This document shows positions 1-8,897 of a DNA stretch of 64,000 nucleotides, piece by piece. The number at the start of each line of letters is the position of its first letter. The stretch's first letter is position 1. Both the position numbers and the translations under genes were made by a program. Source of the stretch: Fibrobacter succinogenes (GTDB lineage Bacteria > Fibrobacterota > Fibrobacteria > Fibrobacterales > Fibrobacteraceae). Location: positions 248,001 to 312,000 of the forward strand of contig CACVQR010000001.1 in the NCBI GenBank assembly GCA_902756345.1, read 5' to 3'. The notes below the pieces were generated by a model. The model saw only the letters and a program-made list of their open reading frames with translations, did not search any database and was not told the origin of the DNA.

Positions 1-175
1 TTTCGCACAATTGGGCGAAAGGCCGCTTCACGTTTTCGAGCGCCTTTCGCAGCTGCACCGACCTGACCGTACGATCATGAATGCTCACACCAGCATAGGT
101 ATGGAGATATTCATCTCGGCTATTTTCTAAAAGATTGATGCTATCAAGAAGCTCTTCGCGCTGTTGACGATTCAT
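1..175 (-). CDS. Partial unknown protein, N-terminal end
   Basis: An open frame on the minus strand begins with ATG at 173-175 and runs off the left edge of the window, giving about 58 residues. The peptide starts MNRQQREELLDSINLLENSR and is charged and probably helical. I do not recognise a family. A purine-rich stretch lies directly before the ATG, but its spacing is too short for a classical ribosome site, so the start is uncertain. The downstream part of the gene is not visible, so length and function cannot be judged. Confidence 0.45.
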   Translation of the reverse strand, partial: MNRQQREELLDSINLLENSRDEYLHTYAGVSIHDRTVRSVQLRKALENVKRPFAQLCE

Positions 176-286
176 CCCTAACCCGCTTTTTAAAAAAACG
201 CGCACAAGATAACTTTTTTTAATGCGCTTTAGGGATTATTTTTCGTACAACATTATTCCTTAATGCTTAACTAAACATTACAAACG

Positions 287-832
287 CTATAGCGACAAGC
301 CTTTTTCGAATTCGGCTAAAAATGCACGTCCCTGTTCCCATTCGCCCAAATTTGAATCGGAATTGATGTGCCCCAGCGTGCCTGCGTTAAACAACTTCGC
401 GCCCCACGCCTCGGCAAAGAACTTCGTGCGCGCGGGCGTCATGTACGGGTCGTTATCGCTACCCACAATGCAAACGGGTACCGGGAGTTTTTCGGTAGGC
501 ATCGGAGCAAAGTTCTTGATGATATCGACTGTGTCGGCATCGGCAGGGGCCACAAGGAAGGCCCCCTTGATATTCGCCGGAAGACTCCCCTGCTGTTGTG
601 TGCGTAAAAGCCAGAGAGCCGTCGTTACGACGCCCAGACTATGTGAAACCAGAATCGTGTCGTCCTTCAGCTGGCGGACAGCTTCGTCGAGTGTCGCAAT
701 CCAATCCTCTTTTTGCGGCTTATCCCAGCAATGCTGATAGACTCGGCTTGCGCTAGGCAGGCTTTTGGTCCAAAAAGTTTGCCAATGACTCGGGCCAGAA
801 TTATTCAAACCAGGAACAATTAAGTAGTGCAT
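287..832 (-). CDS. RBBP9/YdeN-type serine hydrolase
   Basis: This 181-residue protein belongs to the small alpha/beta hydrolases of the RBBP9/YdeN type. It opens with the family's MHYLIVPGLNNSGPSHWQ-like segment. The nucleophile elbow SHSLG is at residues 63-67 (Ser65), an acidic residue is in GSDNDP (Asp128) and the catalytic His is in LGHIN (His155), so the triad looks complete. Length is normal for the family. An AAGGA site lies 8 bases before the ATG. Physiological substrates of these cytosolic enzymes are poorly known. It stands alone between AT-rich gaps and has no evident functional link to the nitrogenase-like operon next to it. Confidence 0.85.
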   Translation of the reverse strand: MHYLIVPGLNNSGPSHWQTFWTKSLPSASRVYQHCWDKPQKEDWIATLDEAVRQLKDDTILVSHSLGVVTTALWLLRTQQQGSLPANIKGAFLVAPADADTVDIIKNFAPMPTEKLPVPVCIVGSDNDPYMTPARTKFFAEAWGAKLFNAGTLGHINSDSNLGEWEQGRAFLAEFEKGLSL

Positions 833-906
833 TCATGAAGTCCTTTTTCTTTCCTATAAAAATAGTATAAAAATAAAGGCACCGCTTGACACTTTTTCCA
901 TTTTGC

Positions 907-1749
907 CTACTTAACCGCCGCAATCAGGCGTACAGAATCAAAAGCCTTCAGGTTTCCCATCAGAAAATACCGCTGCTGTAGCGCATTTTCGCCGAGAAAT
1001 TCGTCGACCTTGAATCCATATCGCTCAAGCACCTCGAAAACTTCGCGGTCCAAGTAGCCTTCGGCCATGGTTTCGCCGCAATCAGCAACAATTTTTCGCA
1101 ATTCCTGAACCGAATTCGAATAGGCCTCTTTTTGCAGGTAATCAAATACAATCAAAATGCCGGTTGACGCAATCTCTGAAAACTGCCGCACGGTTTCTGC
1201 AAAAACAGGAAGCGGAAGGTAATATGAGACACCCAGAATGCTAATAACTGTCGGCTTTTTGCAGTCAAAGCCGTTTGCGACAAGTCTTTCGACAATGCTG
1301 TCCTTGCTGAAGTCGATCGCCACAAAATGGACATTCTCCGAAACGCTCCACTTGAGTTCGCGAATGCGATTTTTCTTGTAGCTTTGCGTCGGAAGCAAAT
1401 CCAATTCAAAAACTTCGACATTCGGGTCTTTGTTGCGGAACGAGAACGTGTCTACGCCCGCACCGCAAATTACATATTGAATCTTTCCCGAACGGGCAAG
1501 GAGCTTAACGCGATCTTCGGCGAAGCGACTCCTCGAAAGTACAATCGGGAGGAAGTATTTCCGGTTGAAATATTCGACCGAATTTTCTGATTCCTGCGGA
1601 AACCGCTTTAGAATCAAGCGCGAAACATTTTCGTACTCCTCGCGACCCATCAGGTCGAGCGCTAGAAAATCGTTGAAAACGGTATGGTCCGATTGTAGAG
1701 AATGCCAGGCTCGTGCAAATGCGCATAATTTTGCTGTTAAACTTTCCAT
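907..1749 (-). CDS. SAM-dependent methyltransferase, LCMT/PPM1-like
   Basis: This 280-residue protein resembles the leucine-carboxyl-methyltransferase (LCMT/PPM1) type of class I SAM-dependent methyltransferases. The SAM loop CGAGVDTFSFR is at about residues 95-105, followed by the acidic motif VFELDLLPTQ at about 113-122, which is typical of that family. Many bacterial relatives methylate small acids or polyketide-like substrates, and the actual substrate here is unknown. Its ATG is one base after the stop of the NifX-like gene, so it is almost certainly the last gene of the nifB-nifX-like operon. A methyltransferase is not a usual companion of nitrogenase genes. In a sulfur context it could act on a thiol or carboxylate, but that is speculation. 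Confidence 0.8.
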   Translation of the reverse strand: MESLTAKLCAFARAWHSLQSDHTVFNDFLALDLMGREEYENVSRLILKRFPQESENSVEYFNRKYFLPIVLSRSRFAEDRVKLLARSGKIQYVICGAGVDTFSFRNKDPNVEVFELDLLPTQSYKKNRIRELKWSVSENVHFVAIDFSKDSIVERLVANGFDCKKPTVISILGVSYYLPLPVFAETVRQFSEIASTGILIVFDYLQKEAYSNSVQELRKIVADCGETMAEGYLDREVFEVLERYGFKVDEFLGENALQQRYFLMGNLKAFDSVRLIAAVK

Positions 1750-1750
1750 T

Positions 1751-2146
1751 TTATTTGAGTCTCTGGGTACGTTCCGCTATTTTTTTACGGTACATGTTGA
1801 TTTTGGCAATCGCTTCAGCAATGGGGAGCGCGATATCGAAAGCGCGCACGTTAAAGCGCGTTAACGCCTGCACCGCCTGCGGGCCAAGCTGCGAGCAGAG
1901 AACATAATCCAGATCGGCTAGATTCTTTGCTGCCGAGAACATAGATGAACGTTCTACATCTCGCTGACCGCAAGCACCATCGCCGCATGTGCCGTCGCAA
2001 TGCTCCGGCTTAACGCGGACCTCGACTTTTTCAAATTTTCCGCTTTCTTCATCGACTTCGTAGACATCGAACGCCGCGGCATGTCCAAAGTGAACATTGA
2101 CATTTTCGCCATCGTTTGTGGCGACTGCAACTCTATATTTAGCCAT
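1751..2146 (-). CDS. NifX/NifB-C-terminal-type FeMo-cofactor-binding domain protein
   Basis: This 131-residue protein has the dinitrogenase iron-molybdenum-cofactor-binding fold (NifX/NafY/NifB C-terminal domain). It starts with MAKYRVAVATNDGENVNVHFGHA, where the HFGHA segment is the family signature. In some diazotrophs this domain is fused to the C-terminus of NifB; here it is a separate gene overlapping the NifB-like gene by 8 bp. It carries a Cys-rich insert, CDGTCGDGACG, at about residues 49-59, which could bind an Fe-S cluster or its precursor. The likely role is to bind or carry the NifB product cluster to the NifD/K-like enzyme. This is inferred from the family and operon position. 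Confidence 0.85.
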   Translation of the reverse strand: MAKYRVAVATNDGENVNVHFGHAAAFDVYEVDEESGKFEKVEVRVKPEHCDGTCGDGACGQRDVERSSMFSAAKNLADLDYVLCSQLGPQAVQALTRFNVRAFDIALPIAEAIAKINMYRKKIAERTQRLK

Positions 2147-3011
2147 GAGAGAAAGTCTCCTTTACACGGATACGGTCCATGTAGATTTGTGCGCCGACAT
2201 CGTAAACGCCTGGGACGCCAACGGCGTCGGCACGGCAATGCGCACAATGTTTGAACACGTTGATGAAAACTCCCGCCTGCTCCTGCGCAATCGCAAGAGT
2301 CTTTGGAGTCGGAGCAGGAATATCCTTAAAGCCGTTTTGCGGAATCAACGGAATGATATTGTACATGATGGCCCCCGCTTCGCGCACGGTGGCCGCCACA
2401 TCTTCGATGTGCTTGTCATTAATGCCCGGGCAAAGAACCGTATTCACTTTGATAAGTGTTCCGCTCTTTGCCACCTTACGAATGCCTTCGAGCTGGTTGT
2501 GAATCAGAATTTCTGCGGCTTCTACGCCCGTATAGGTTTTACCGTGGTAGAAAATTCTCGCGTTGATCATCGCCTCGATTTCAGGATCCACGGCATTCAC
2601 CGTAACCGTGAGCGAATCAATGCCCACATCGATGACTTCGTCTGCCTTGTCATTTAGCAAAAGTCCATTGGTGCTCATGCAGCGAATGAGTTGCGGAAAT
2701 TCCTTTTTTACTAGGCGGAATGTGTCTAGCGCAAAAGGGGTTGCTAATGTATCGCCTGGCCCTGCGATTCCCACCGTCGTGAGTTCCGGCACGAATTCCA
2801 ATGCCTTGCGGATGTAACCACATGCCTCTTCGGGCTTAATCACCTTACTCGTATTCCCCGGTACCTGAGCATCTTCGTTAATGCGCCTATCACAAAAACG
2901 GCACTCGATGTTGCAACCTGGGGCGACTGGCAAATGAATGCGCCCTTTCCGGTTTTTGCAAGCACCAAAACACGGGTGTTCTCTAAAAACTGTTTCTTGA
3001 CTGGTTGCCAT
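2139..3011 (-). CDS. nifB: NifB-like radical SAM cofactor-assembly protein (MarB candidate)
   Basis: This 290-residue radical SAM protein carries the NifB pattern HPCFGAC at residues 12-18, followed by the CX3CX2C cluster motif CNIECRFC at 33-40. NifB fuses two 4Fe-4S clusters and inserts a carbide to make NifB-co, the core of nitrogenase cofactors. It is the short, single-domain form without the fused NifX domain. I place the start at ATG 3009-3011, which has GAGG four bases upstream; a GTG at 3041 also keeps the frame open. It leads the nifB-nifX-methyltransferase operon, divergent from nifH. With no nifEN in the window, its product may be used directly, as reported for methylthio-alkane reductases. 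The symbol follows the family; marB is the alternative. Confidence 0.9.
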   Translation of the reverse strand: MATSQETVFREHPCFGACKNRKGRIHLPVAPGCNIECRFCDRRINEDAQVPGNTSKVIKPEEACGYIRKALEFVPELTTVGIAGPGDTLATPFALDTFRLVKKEFPQLIRCMSTNGLLLNDKADEVIDVGIDSLTVTVNAVDPEIEAMINARIFYHGKTYTGVEAAEILIHNQLEGIRKVAKSGTLIKVNTVLCPGINDKHIEDVAATVREAGAIMYNIIPLIPQNGFKDIPAPTPKTLAIAQEQAGVFINVFKHCAHCRADAVGVPGVYDVGAQIYMDRIRVKETFSHG

Positions 3012-3019
3012 AAAACCTC

Positions 3020-3039
3020 GCAAGGTATGTAAACCTTGC
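3020..3039 (-). promoter_or_regulatory. Inverted repeat in the leader of the nifB-like gene
   Basis: The arms GCAAGGT and ACCTTGC (7 bp, 6-base loop) form a perfect inverted repeat ending just before the GAGG ribosome site and the ATG at 3011. It could fold in the nifB mRNA and influence initiation, or be a repressor operator. No protein is known to bind it. Confidence 0.5.
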
Positions 3040-3041
3040 AC

Positions 3042-4307
<1,266 letters not shown>

Positions 4308-4318
4308 TGTGAGGGTTC

Positions 4319-5923
4319 ATGGCCAAGACTAATATTAATTTGAACATGACCTCAGTCGAAAACCGCGAGTATCGACTGGGTACGATTATCGGCTGGGACG
4401 GCAAGGCAAGCGACCTCATTAAGGAATCGGCCTACGACGAACGCAGTGCGAAAAAGCATGGTGGCTGCGCAGGCAAGGGCTCGGGCTGCAAGCTTTGCGA
4501 ATTGAGTTCTCCGCTGAACCAAGAGACTATGTGCTCTAATGCAATTGTGCAGTGCCAGGTGGGTAACCTTACGGACTGCGCCTTGATAGACCATTCTCCT
4601 ATCGGTTGCAGTGGCGAAAACTCCAAGTTTAACCTCTCGATGCATAACGGCCTTCGCCGTCGTGGAAAGCCCCTGCAGAATACGCTGAACATCAGCACGA
4701 ACCTGAAAGAAAAGGACATGGTCTTTGGCGCTTCCGAAAAACTCCGCCAGACCATCCTTGACGCAAAGGAACGCTTTAACCCCAAGGCGATTTTCATTGG
4801 CATGGCTTGCGCTACCGCCATCATTGGCGAAGACATCGATTCCATTGCCGAAGAAATGGAGCCTGAAGTTGGCGTGCCTATTATTCCGCTGCACTGCGAA
4901 GGATTCCGTTCCAAGCACTGGTCTACGGGTTTCGACGTCGCGTTCCATGGCGTTCTCCGCCAGATTGTGGAACGCCACCCGACTAAGAAACAGAATGACT
5001 TGATTAACATCGTTGCCCTCTGGGGTTCGGACTATTTCTCCGAAATGCTTGCTCCGCTTGGACTGCGTGTAAACTACCTTTTGGATACCGCCTCTTTCGA
5101 AGAAATTCGCCAAGCCTCCGAAGCAGTCGCTACCGCAACCTTCTGCGATACGTTGGGCGGCTACATGGCAACAGCACTTGAAGAATCTTTCGGTGTTCCG
5201 CAGATTGACGCTCCGCAGCCTTACGGCATCAAGGGTACCGATGCATGGCTCCGCGCTATCGCAAAGGTTGTCGGCAAAGAAAAAGAAGCCGAAGAATACA
5301 TCGAAAGCGAGCACAAGCGCATTGCTCCGAAACTTGCCGAACTTCGTGAATTTTTCAAGGGCAAGAATGGCATCGTGATGACAGGTTCTGCATACGCACA
5401 CGGCCTTATCAGCGTTCTTTCGGAACTGGGAATCGGCCACGATGCTGCACTCGTGTTCCACCACGACCCCGTTTATGACGGCGGTGGCGAACATCAGGAT
5501 ACCTTGAAGGAACTAGTCGAAACCTACGGCGATATTCCGCACTATACCGTTAGCAAGACCCGCGCCTTCCAGCTTCCGCAGCTATTGAAGCGCGCCAAGA
5601 CGGACTTCTTGCTCATTCGCCATCCAGGTCTCGCCTCTGTCGCGGGCCACCTCGGATTCCCGACCCTCACCATGGGCGACGAACATATCCCGGTGGGCTA
5701 TCAAGGCATTCTCCGTATCGGCGAAATGCTCAAGGGCGTGATTGCACGTACCAAGTTTAACCAGGTGCTCAAACGTAACGTGAAACTTCCGTATTCTGAC
5801 TGGTGGCTTGCTCAGGACGATTCGTTCTACCTGACGCACCATCCGGAAGCACTTGAAGATTTGCCGGAACCGCGAAATCTCAAACTGAAAATTGGTGCAG
5901 AATCCAATTCGACTAGCGCATAA
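4319..5923 (+). CDS. NifD-like catalytic subunit (methylthio-alkane reductase alpha candidate)
   Basis: This 534-residue protein belongs to the nitrogenase component-1 family. P-cluster-type cysteines are visible in HSPIGC (Cys97) and GMACATAIIGEDI (Cys164), and the conserved PIIPLHCEGFRSKH segment is at 187-200. Cys276 in FCDTLGGYM...FGVP aligns without gaps to the NifD cofactor ligand Cys275. The second ligand (His442 in Azotobacter) falls on Gly453 in an ungapped alignment around GY.G, but His456 is three residues away. The N-terminus is unusually Cys-rich (residues 50-87: Cys50, 57, 60, 72, 79, 87), which is unlike NifD. These points suggest a cofactor-bearing but non-canonical enzyme. 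A methylthio-alkane reductase is my preferred reading. Confidence 0.8.
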   Translation: MAKTNINLNMTSVENREYRLGTIIGWDGKASDLIKESAYDERSAKKHGGCAGKGSGCKLCELSSPLNQETMCSNAIVQCQVGNLTDCALIDHSPIGCSGENSKFNLSMHNGLRRRGKPLQNTLNISTNLKEKDMVFGASEKLRQTILDAKERFNPKAIFIGMACATAIIGEDIDSIAEEMEPEVGVPIIPLHCEGFRSKHWSTGFDVAFHGVLRQIVERHPTKKQNDLINIVALWGSDYFSEMLAPLGLRVNYLLDTASFEEIRQASEAVATATFCDTLGGYMATALEESFGVPQIDAPQPYGIKGTDAWLRAIAKVVGKEKEAEEYIESEHKRIAPKLAELREFFKGKNGIVMTGSAYAHGLISVLSELGIGHDAALVFHHDPVYDGGGEHQDTLKELVETYGDIPHYTVSKTRAFQLPQLLKRAKTDFLLIRHPGLASVAGHLGFPTLTMGDEHIPVGYQGILRIGEMLKGVIARTKFNQVLKRNVKLPYSDWWLAQDDSFYLTHHPEALEDLPEPRNLKLKIGAESNSTSA

Positions 5924-5940
5924 CAAGGGGATTTTTAACA

Positions 5941-7287
5941 ATGGCTACAATTCAAAAGAAAAAAAGTAATTCTATTTCGGACCCCCGATACGCTTGCGCA
6001 GTTGGTGCATCTCATACTGTTGTCGCTATTAAGGGCGCTGTTCCTATTGCCAACTGCTCTCCGGGCTGCCAGCTTAAGCAAACCGCATTCCTCACGTTTG
6101 AAAACGGATTCCAGGGTAGCATTTACGCCGGTGCGGGCAACATGCCAAGCGCAAACTCGACCGAAAACGACATCGTTTTTGGCGGCATCAAGACTTTGGA
6201 TCAGTTGATCAAGTCGACGCTCAAGGTGTTCAATGGCGATCTCTACGTTGTGCTTACTGGTTGCGTGGGCGGCCTGATTGGCGACGATGTTTCGAGCCTG
6301 GTTCGTGGCTACCGCGATTTGGGTTACCCGATTGTGTCTGTCGATACCGCTGGTTTCAAGGGCAACAACCTTTTCGGCCACGAAGAAGTCGTGAACGCCA
6401 TCGTCGACCAGTTCGTGGGCGATTACAGCGGCGAACGCAAGAAGGGTTTGGTGAACCTTTGGTTCGAAACACCCTACTACAACCAGAACTGGCGCGGAGA
6501 CTATCAGGAAATCGCCCGCATTCTTCGCGGCGCAGGCTTCGAAGTCAATGTGCTGTTCGGACCCGAAAATAACGGTGTCGCTGACTGGTTGCGCATTCCC
6601 GAGGCCCAGTTTAACCTGGTCATTTCGCCCTGGGTTGGCGTTCGAAACGCAGAACACCTCCAGGAAAAATACGGTCAGCCGTTCCTGCACATTCCTGAAA
6701 TTCCTCTCGGTGCCGAAGCGACAAGCGAATTTATCCGTAAAGTCGTTGAATTTGCCGGAATCGACAAGGAGCAGAGCGAAAAGTTCATCAAGGAAGAAAA
6801 CAGAATTTATTACTACTATCTGGAACACTTCTCCGAATTTTTCGCTGAATACTGGTTCGGTATGCCCAGCGAATTTGCCATCACAGCTGATTCTGCCTAC
6901 ACGCTTGCCTACACCAAGTTCCTCGTGGACCAAATCGGCCTTATTCCGCGCAAGGCAATTATCAGTGACGATCCGCCAGAAAAATTCCGCAAAAGTATCG
7001 AAGATGCGTTCCACAACATTAGCGAAGGTGTCGATGTTGACGTGGAATTTGAAGAAGATGGCTACCTGATTGAAAAGTCCATTAAGGAAGTGAATTTCTC
7101 TTCTGGAAAGCCTTTGATTCTCGCCTCTTCGTGGGAAATCAATATTGTCAATGAAAAGAATGCGCTGCTTTTCGAAATTACTCCGCCGTCCAGCGAAACG
7201 TTGATTATCAATCGCAGCTTCGTTGGTTACAAGGGTGCGCTTAATTTGCTCGAAAAGATTTATAGCACTTCTGTCGGCGGCAAATAA
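5941..7287 (+). CDS. NifK-like subunit (methylthio-alkane reductase beta candidate)
   Basis: This 448-residue protein is the NifK-type partner of the gene upstream, 17 bp away, with an AAGGGGA ribosome site. Candidate P-cluster cysteines are Cys19 (YACAVG), Cys39 and Cys43 (NCSPGC) and Cys108 in the TGCVGGLIGDDV motif. AGFKGNN at about 137-143 corresponds to the conserved segment after the second motif. It lacks the N-terminal extension of many molybdenum NifK proteins. It should form the heterotetramer with the NifD-like subunit and house the P-cluster. NifN and NifE are alternatives by family, but one D-like plus one K-like gene with H and B fits a complete catalytic set better than an assembly scaffold. 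Confidence 0.8.
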   Translation: MATIQKKKSNSISDPRYACAVGASHTVVAIKGAVPIANCSPGCQLKQTAFLTFENGFQGSIYAGAGNMPSANSTENDIVFGGIKTLDQLIKSTLKVFNGDLYVVLTGCVGGLIGDDVSSLVRGYRDLGYPIVSVDTAGFKGNNLFGHEEVVNAIVDQFVGDYSGERKKGLVNLWFETPYYNQNWRGDYQEIARILRGAGFEVNVLFGPENNGVADWLRIPEAQFNLVISPWVGVRNAEHLQEKYGQPFLHIPEIPLGAEATSEFIRKVVEFAGIDKEQSEKFIKEENRIYYYYLEHFSEFFAEYWFGMPSEFAITADSAYTLAYTKFLVDQIGLIPRKAIISDDPPEKFRKSIEDAFHNISEGVDVDVEFEEDGYLIEKSIKEVNFSSGKPLILASSWEINIVNEKNALLFEITPPSSETLIINRSFVGYKGALNLLEKIYSTSVGGK

Positions 7288-7408
7288 TTTCAAGACAAAT
7301 TAAACAATTCTTTTTACTCTCCTAACAAATGTCGCTTGATTATTCAGGCGGCATTTTCTTAAAAAGCACGAAGTCACTTTTTGTCACCGTCTCTGTTCAA
7401 GTCTAACC

Positions 7409-7463
7409 CTATATTAAGCTATAAAGAAAAAGTATTTTACAAGCTCATTTTTATTTCTACTTT
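7409..7463 (+). promoter_or_regulatory. Promoter and upstream element of the porin/ABC operon
   Basis: AAGCTATAAAGAAAAAGTAT at 7416-7435 runs into AGTATTTTAC (-35 region, 7431-7440). TACTTT at 7458-7463 is a -10 with a 17-bp spacer. The layout matches the other sulfur-type promoters in the window, with a T-rich rather than TTGGAC -35. The rest of the 381-bp gap 7288-7668 holds the leader peptide and hairpin listed separately. Confidence 0.5.
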
Positions 7464-7528
7464 TAACGCACAAAATTTCGAGAACGTCATGTTCCGAAGA
7501 GCAAACAAATCAAAACGAGGATACCTAT

Positions 7529-7570
7529 ATGTGTAGACTTTATAATTTTGCTCAAGGCATTCGCCAGTAA
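7529..7570 (+). CDS. Putative 13-residue leader peptide
   Basis: ATG at 7529 opens the peptide MCRLYNFAQGIRQ, ending in TAA. A good ribosome site (GAGGA) lies 7-8 bases upstream, better than that of many full genes here. It lies in the transcribed leader of the porin/sulfonate-type importer operon, between a promoter (7431-7463) and a hairpin (7607-7625). Cys is the second codon. A role as a sensor of translation (sulfur amino acid or charged tRNA) controlling the operon is plausible but unproven. Confidence 0.5.
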   Translation: MCRLYNFAQGIRQ

Positions 7571-7606
7571 GCACTCAACCCCACCAAACAAAATTTAATC
7601 GCATCG

Positions 7607-7625
7607 TGCAAAAAAGTTTTTTGCA
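7607..7625 (+). promoter_or_regulatory. Hairpin between leader peptide and porin gene
   Basis: TGCAAAAAA, a single G, then TTTTTTGCA form a perfect 9-bp inverted repeat 37 bases after the leader stop codon. It has a T-rich 3' arm but no separate T-run, so it could be a pause or anti-terminator element rather than a strong terminator. Confidence 0.4.
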
Positions 7626-7668
7626 TGGTTGCTCAACTCACAAAAATTTTCACTCAGGAGACTTATAA

Positions 7669-8880
7669 ATGAATATCAATTCGAAAAATATTGCTGCCAA
7701 AATTATCCTTTTATCTGCAATCACCTCTTTCGCCGCCGAACCGATTTCGGTCACTACAAAAACCGGCGTAACCGCAACACTCTACGGTTTTGCTTCTCTC
7801 AACGCCGCCTACGAAGATTCCAAGAGCAATAACGGTAACTTCGCAAACTTTGTTGCAGCCTCGGATCTTACCAACGAAAACGACGGTGGCTGGCACTTGA
7901 CTCCTAACCTGACTCGAATCGGCTTCAATCTTTCGAGCGGTAGCGATACGACTTATTTCAAGGCCAACGGTAAAGTCGAAGTAGACTTTTACGGTGGTGG
8001 CTCAGCCAACAATCCTAACCCGCGTCTCCGTCACGGCTACGGTGAAATTTCTTTCGGCAAGACTGGCTTCTCTATTTTGGGCGGTCAAACTTGGGACGTG
8101 ATTTCTCCGTTGGTAACCCCGACGCTTAACGCAGGCGTTCTCAACAACTCCGGCGACGCAGGCCTTCGCAGGGCTCAGCTGAGACTCACCGAGAAAATTC
8201 CTGTTGGTGAAGGCTCCGTGGATATTGCCGCCGCTGTTGTCCGCACCATTGGTGAAAACCAGCCGTACAACTCCTCTTCTGCCTCTGAAACCGGTACTGA
8301 CGCCGACATTCCTACTTTCCAGGGCCGCATCGGCATTGCGCTTCCGCTGTGGGTGGAAAACAAGAAGGCTGGTTTGGGCGTTTCGGGCCATTACGGACAA
8401 GAAGAAATCGACTTGGACGCAACCGGCAAAACCAAGGATATTCCCACCTGGTCTGCTAACGTTGACTTGACTCTCCCCATCACAAGCGCAATCACCTTCC
8501 TTGGCGAAGGATTCGTCGGTGAAAACCTGGATACATACGCTGCCGGCATCGGTCGTGGATTTGTCGCCAACACCGAAGATCCCGAAAGCGTCAAGAGCAT
8601 CAAGGCGTACGGCGGATGGTTCGCTCTGCAGGCTAAACTGATTCAAAAACTGGCAATTAATGGTGGCGCAGGTATTGACAAACTGGACCGCGATGACATC
8701 GAAACTGTGGGCGGCCGCGAACAGAACATTTCCGTTTTCGCAAACGCCACCTACAGCCTGACCGATGCCTTCTCGCTCGGATTTGAATACTTGCACGTTC
8801 AGACCGACTATCTAACCGCCGGCACCGTGAAAGAAGCCGACTTGAACCGCTATCAACTTTCTGCAACTTATGGTTTCTAA
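7669..8880 (+). CDS. DcaP-like outer-membrane porin
   Basis: This 403-residue protein has an N-terminal signal peptide (residues 1-23, cleavage near SFAAEP). It then shows the beta-barrel pattern of DcaP-like or trimeric porins: alternating hydrophobic strands, a short TLYGFASLNAAYED start and a terminal YQLSATYGF strand ending in Phe. The barrel would let small anionic or zwitterionic solutes cross the outer membrane. It is the first full gene of an operon with a periplasmic binding protein, ATPase and permease of the sulfonate/taurine type, 17 bp upstream of the binding protein. It therefore probably feeds the same substrate to the inner-membrane importer. The start follows a CAGGAG site. 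Confidence 0.75.
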   Translation: MNINSKNIAAKIILLSAITSFAAEPISVTTKTGVTATLYGFASLNAAYEDSKSNNGNFANFVAASDLTNENDGGWHLTPNLTRIGFNLSSGSDTTYFKANGKVEVDFYGGGSANNPNPRLRHGYGEISFGKTGFSILGGQTWDVISPLVTPTLNAGVLNNSGDAGLRRAQLRLTEKIPVGEGSVDIAAAVVRTIGENQPYNSSSASETGTDADIPTFQGRIGIALPLWVENKKAGLGVSGHYGQEEIDLDATGKTKDIPTWSANVDLTLPITSAITFLGEGFVGENLDTYAAGIGRGFVANTEDPESVKSIKAYGGWFALQAKLIQKLAINGGAGIDKLDRDDIETVGGREQNISVFANATYSLTDAFSLGFEYLHVQTDYLTAGTVKEADLNRYQLSATYGF

Positions 8881-8897
8881 CGAAGGAGACTTGAATA

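Noticed and set aside
5935-7293. 452-residue open frame antisense to the nifK-like gene
   Set aside because: It mirrors the codon pattern of the intact NifK-like gene on the other strand and has no family motifs.
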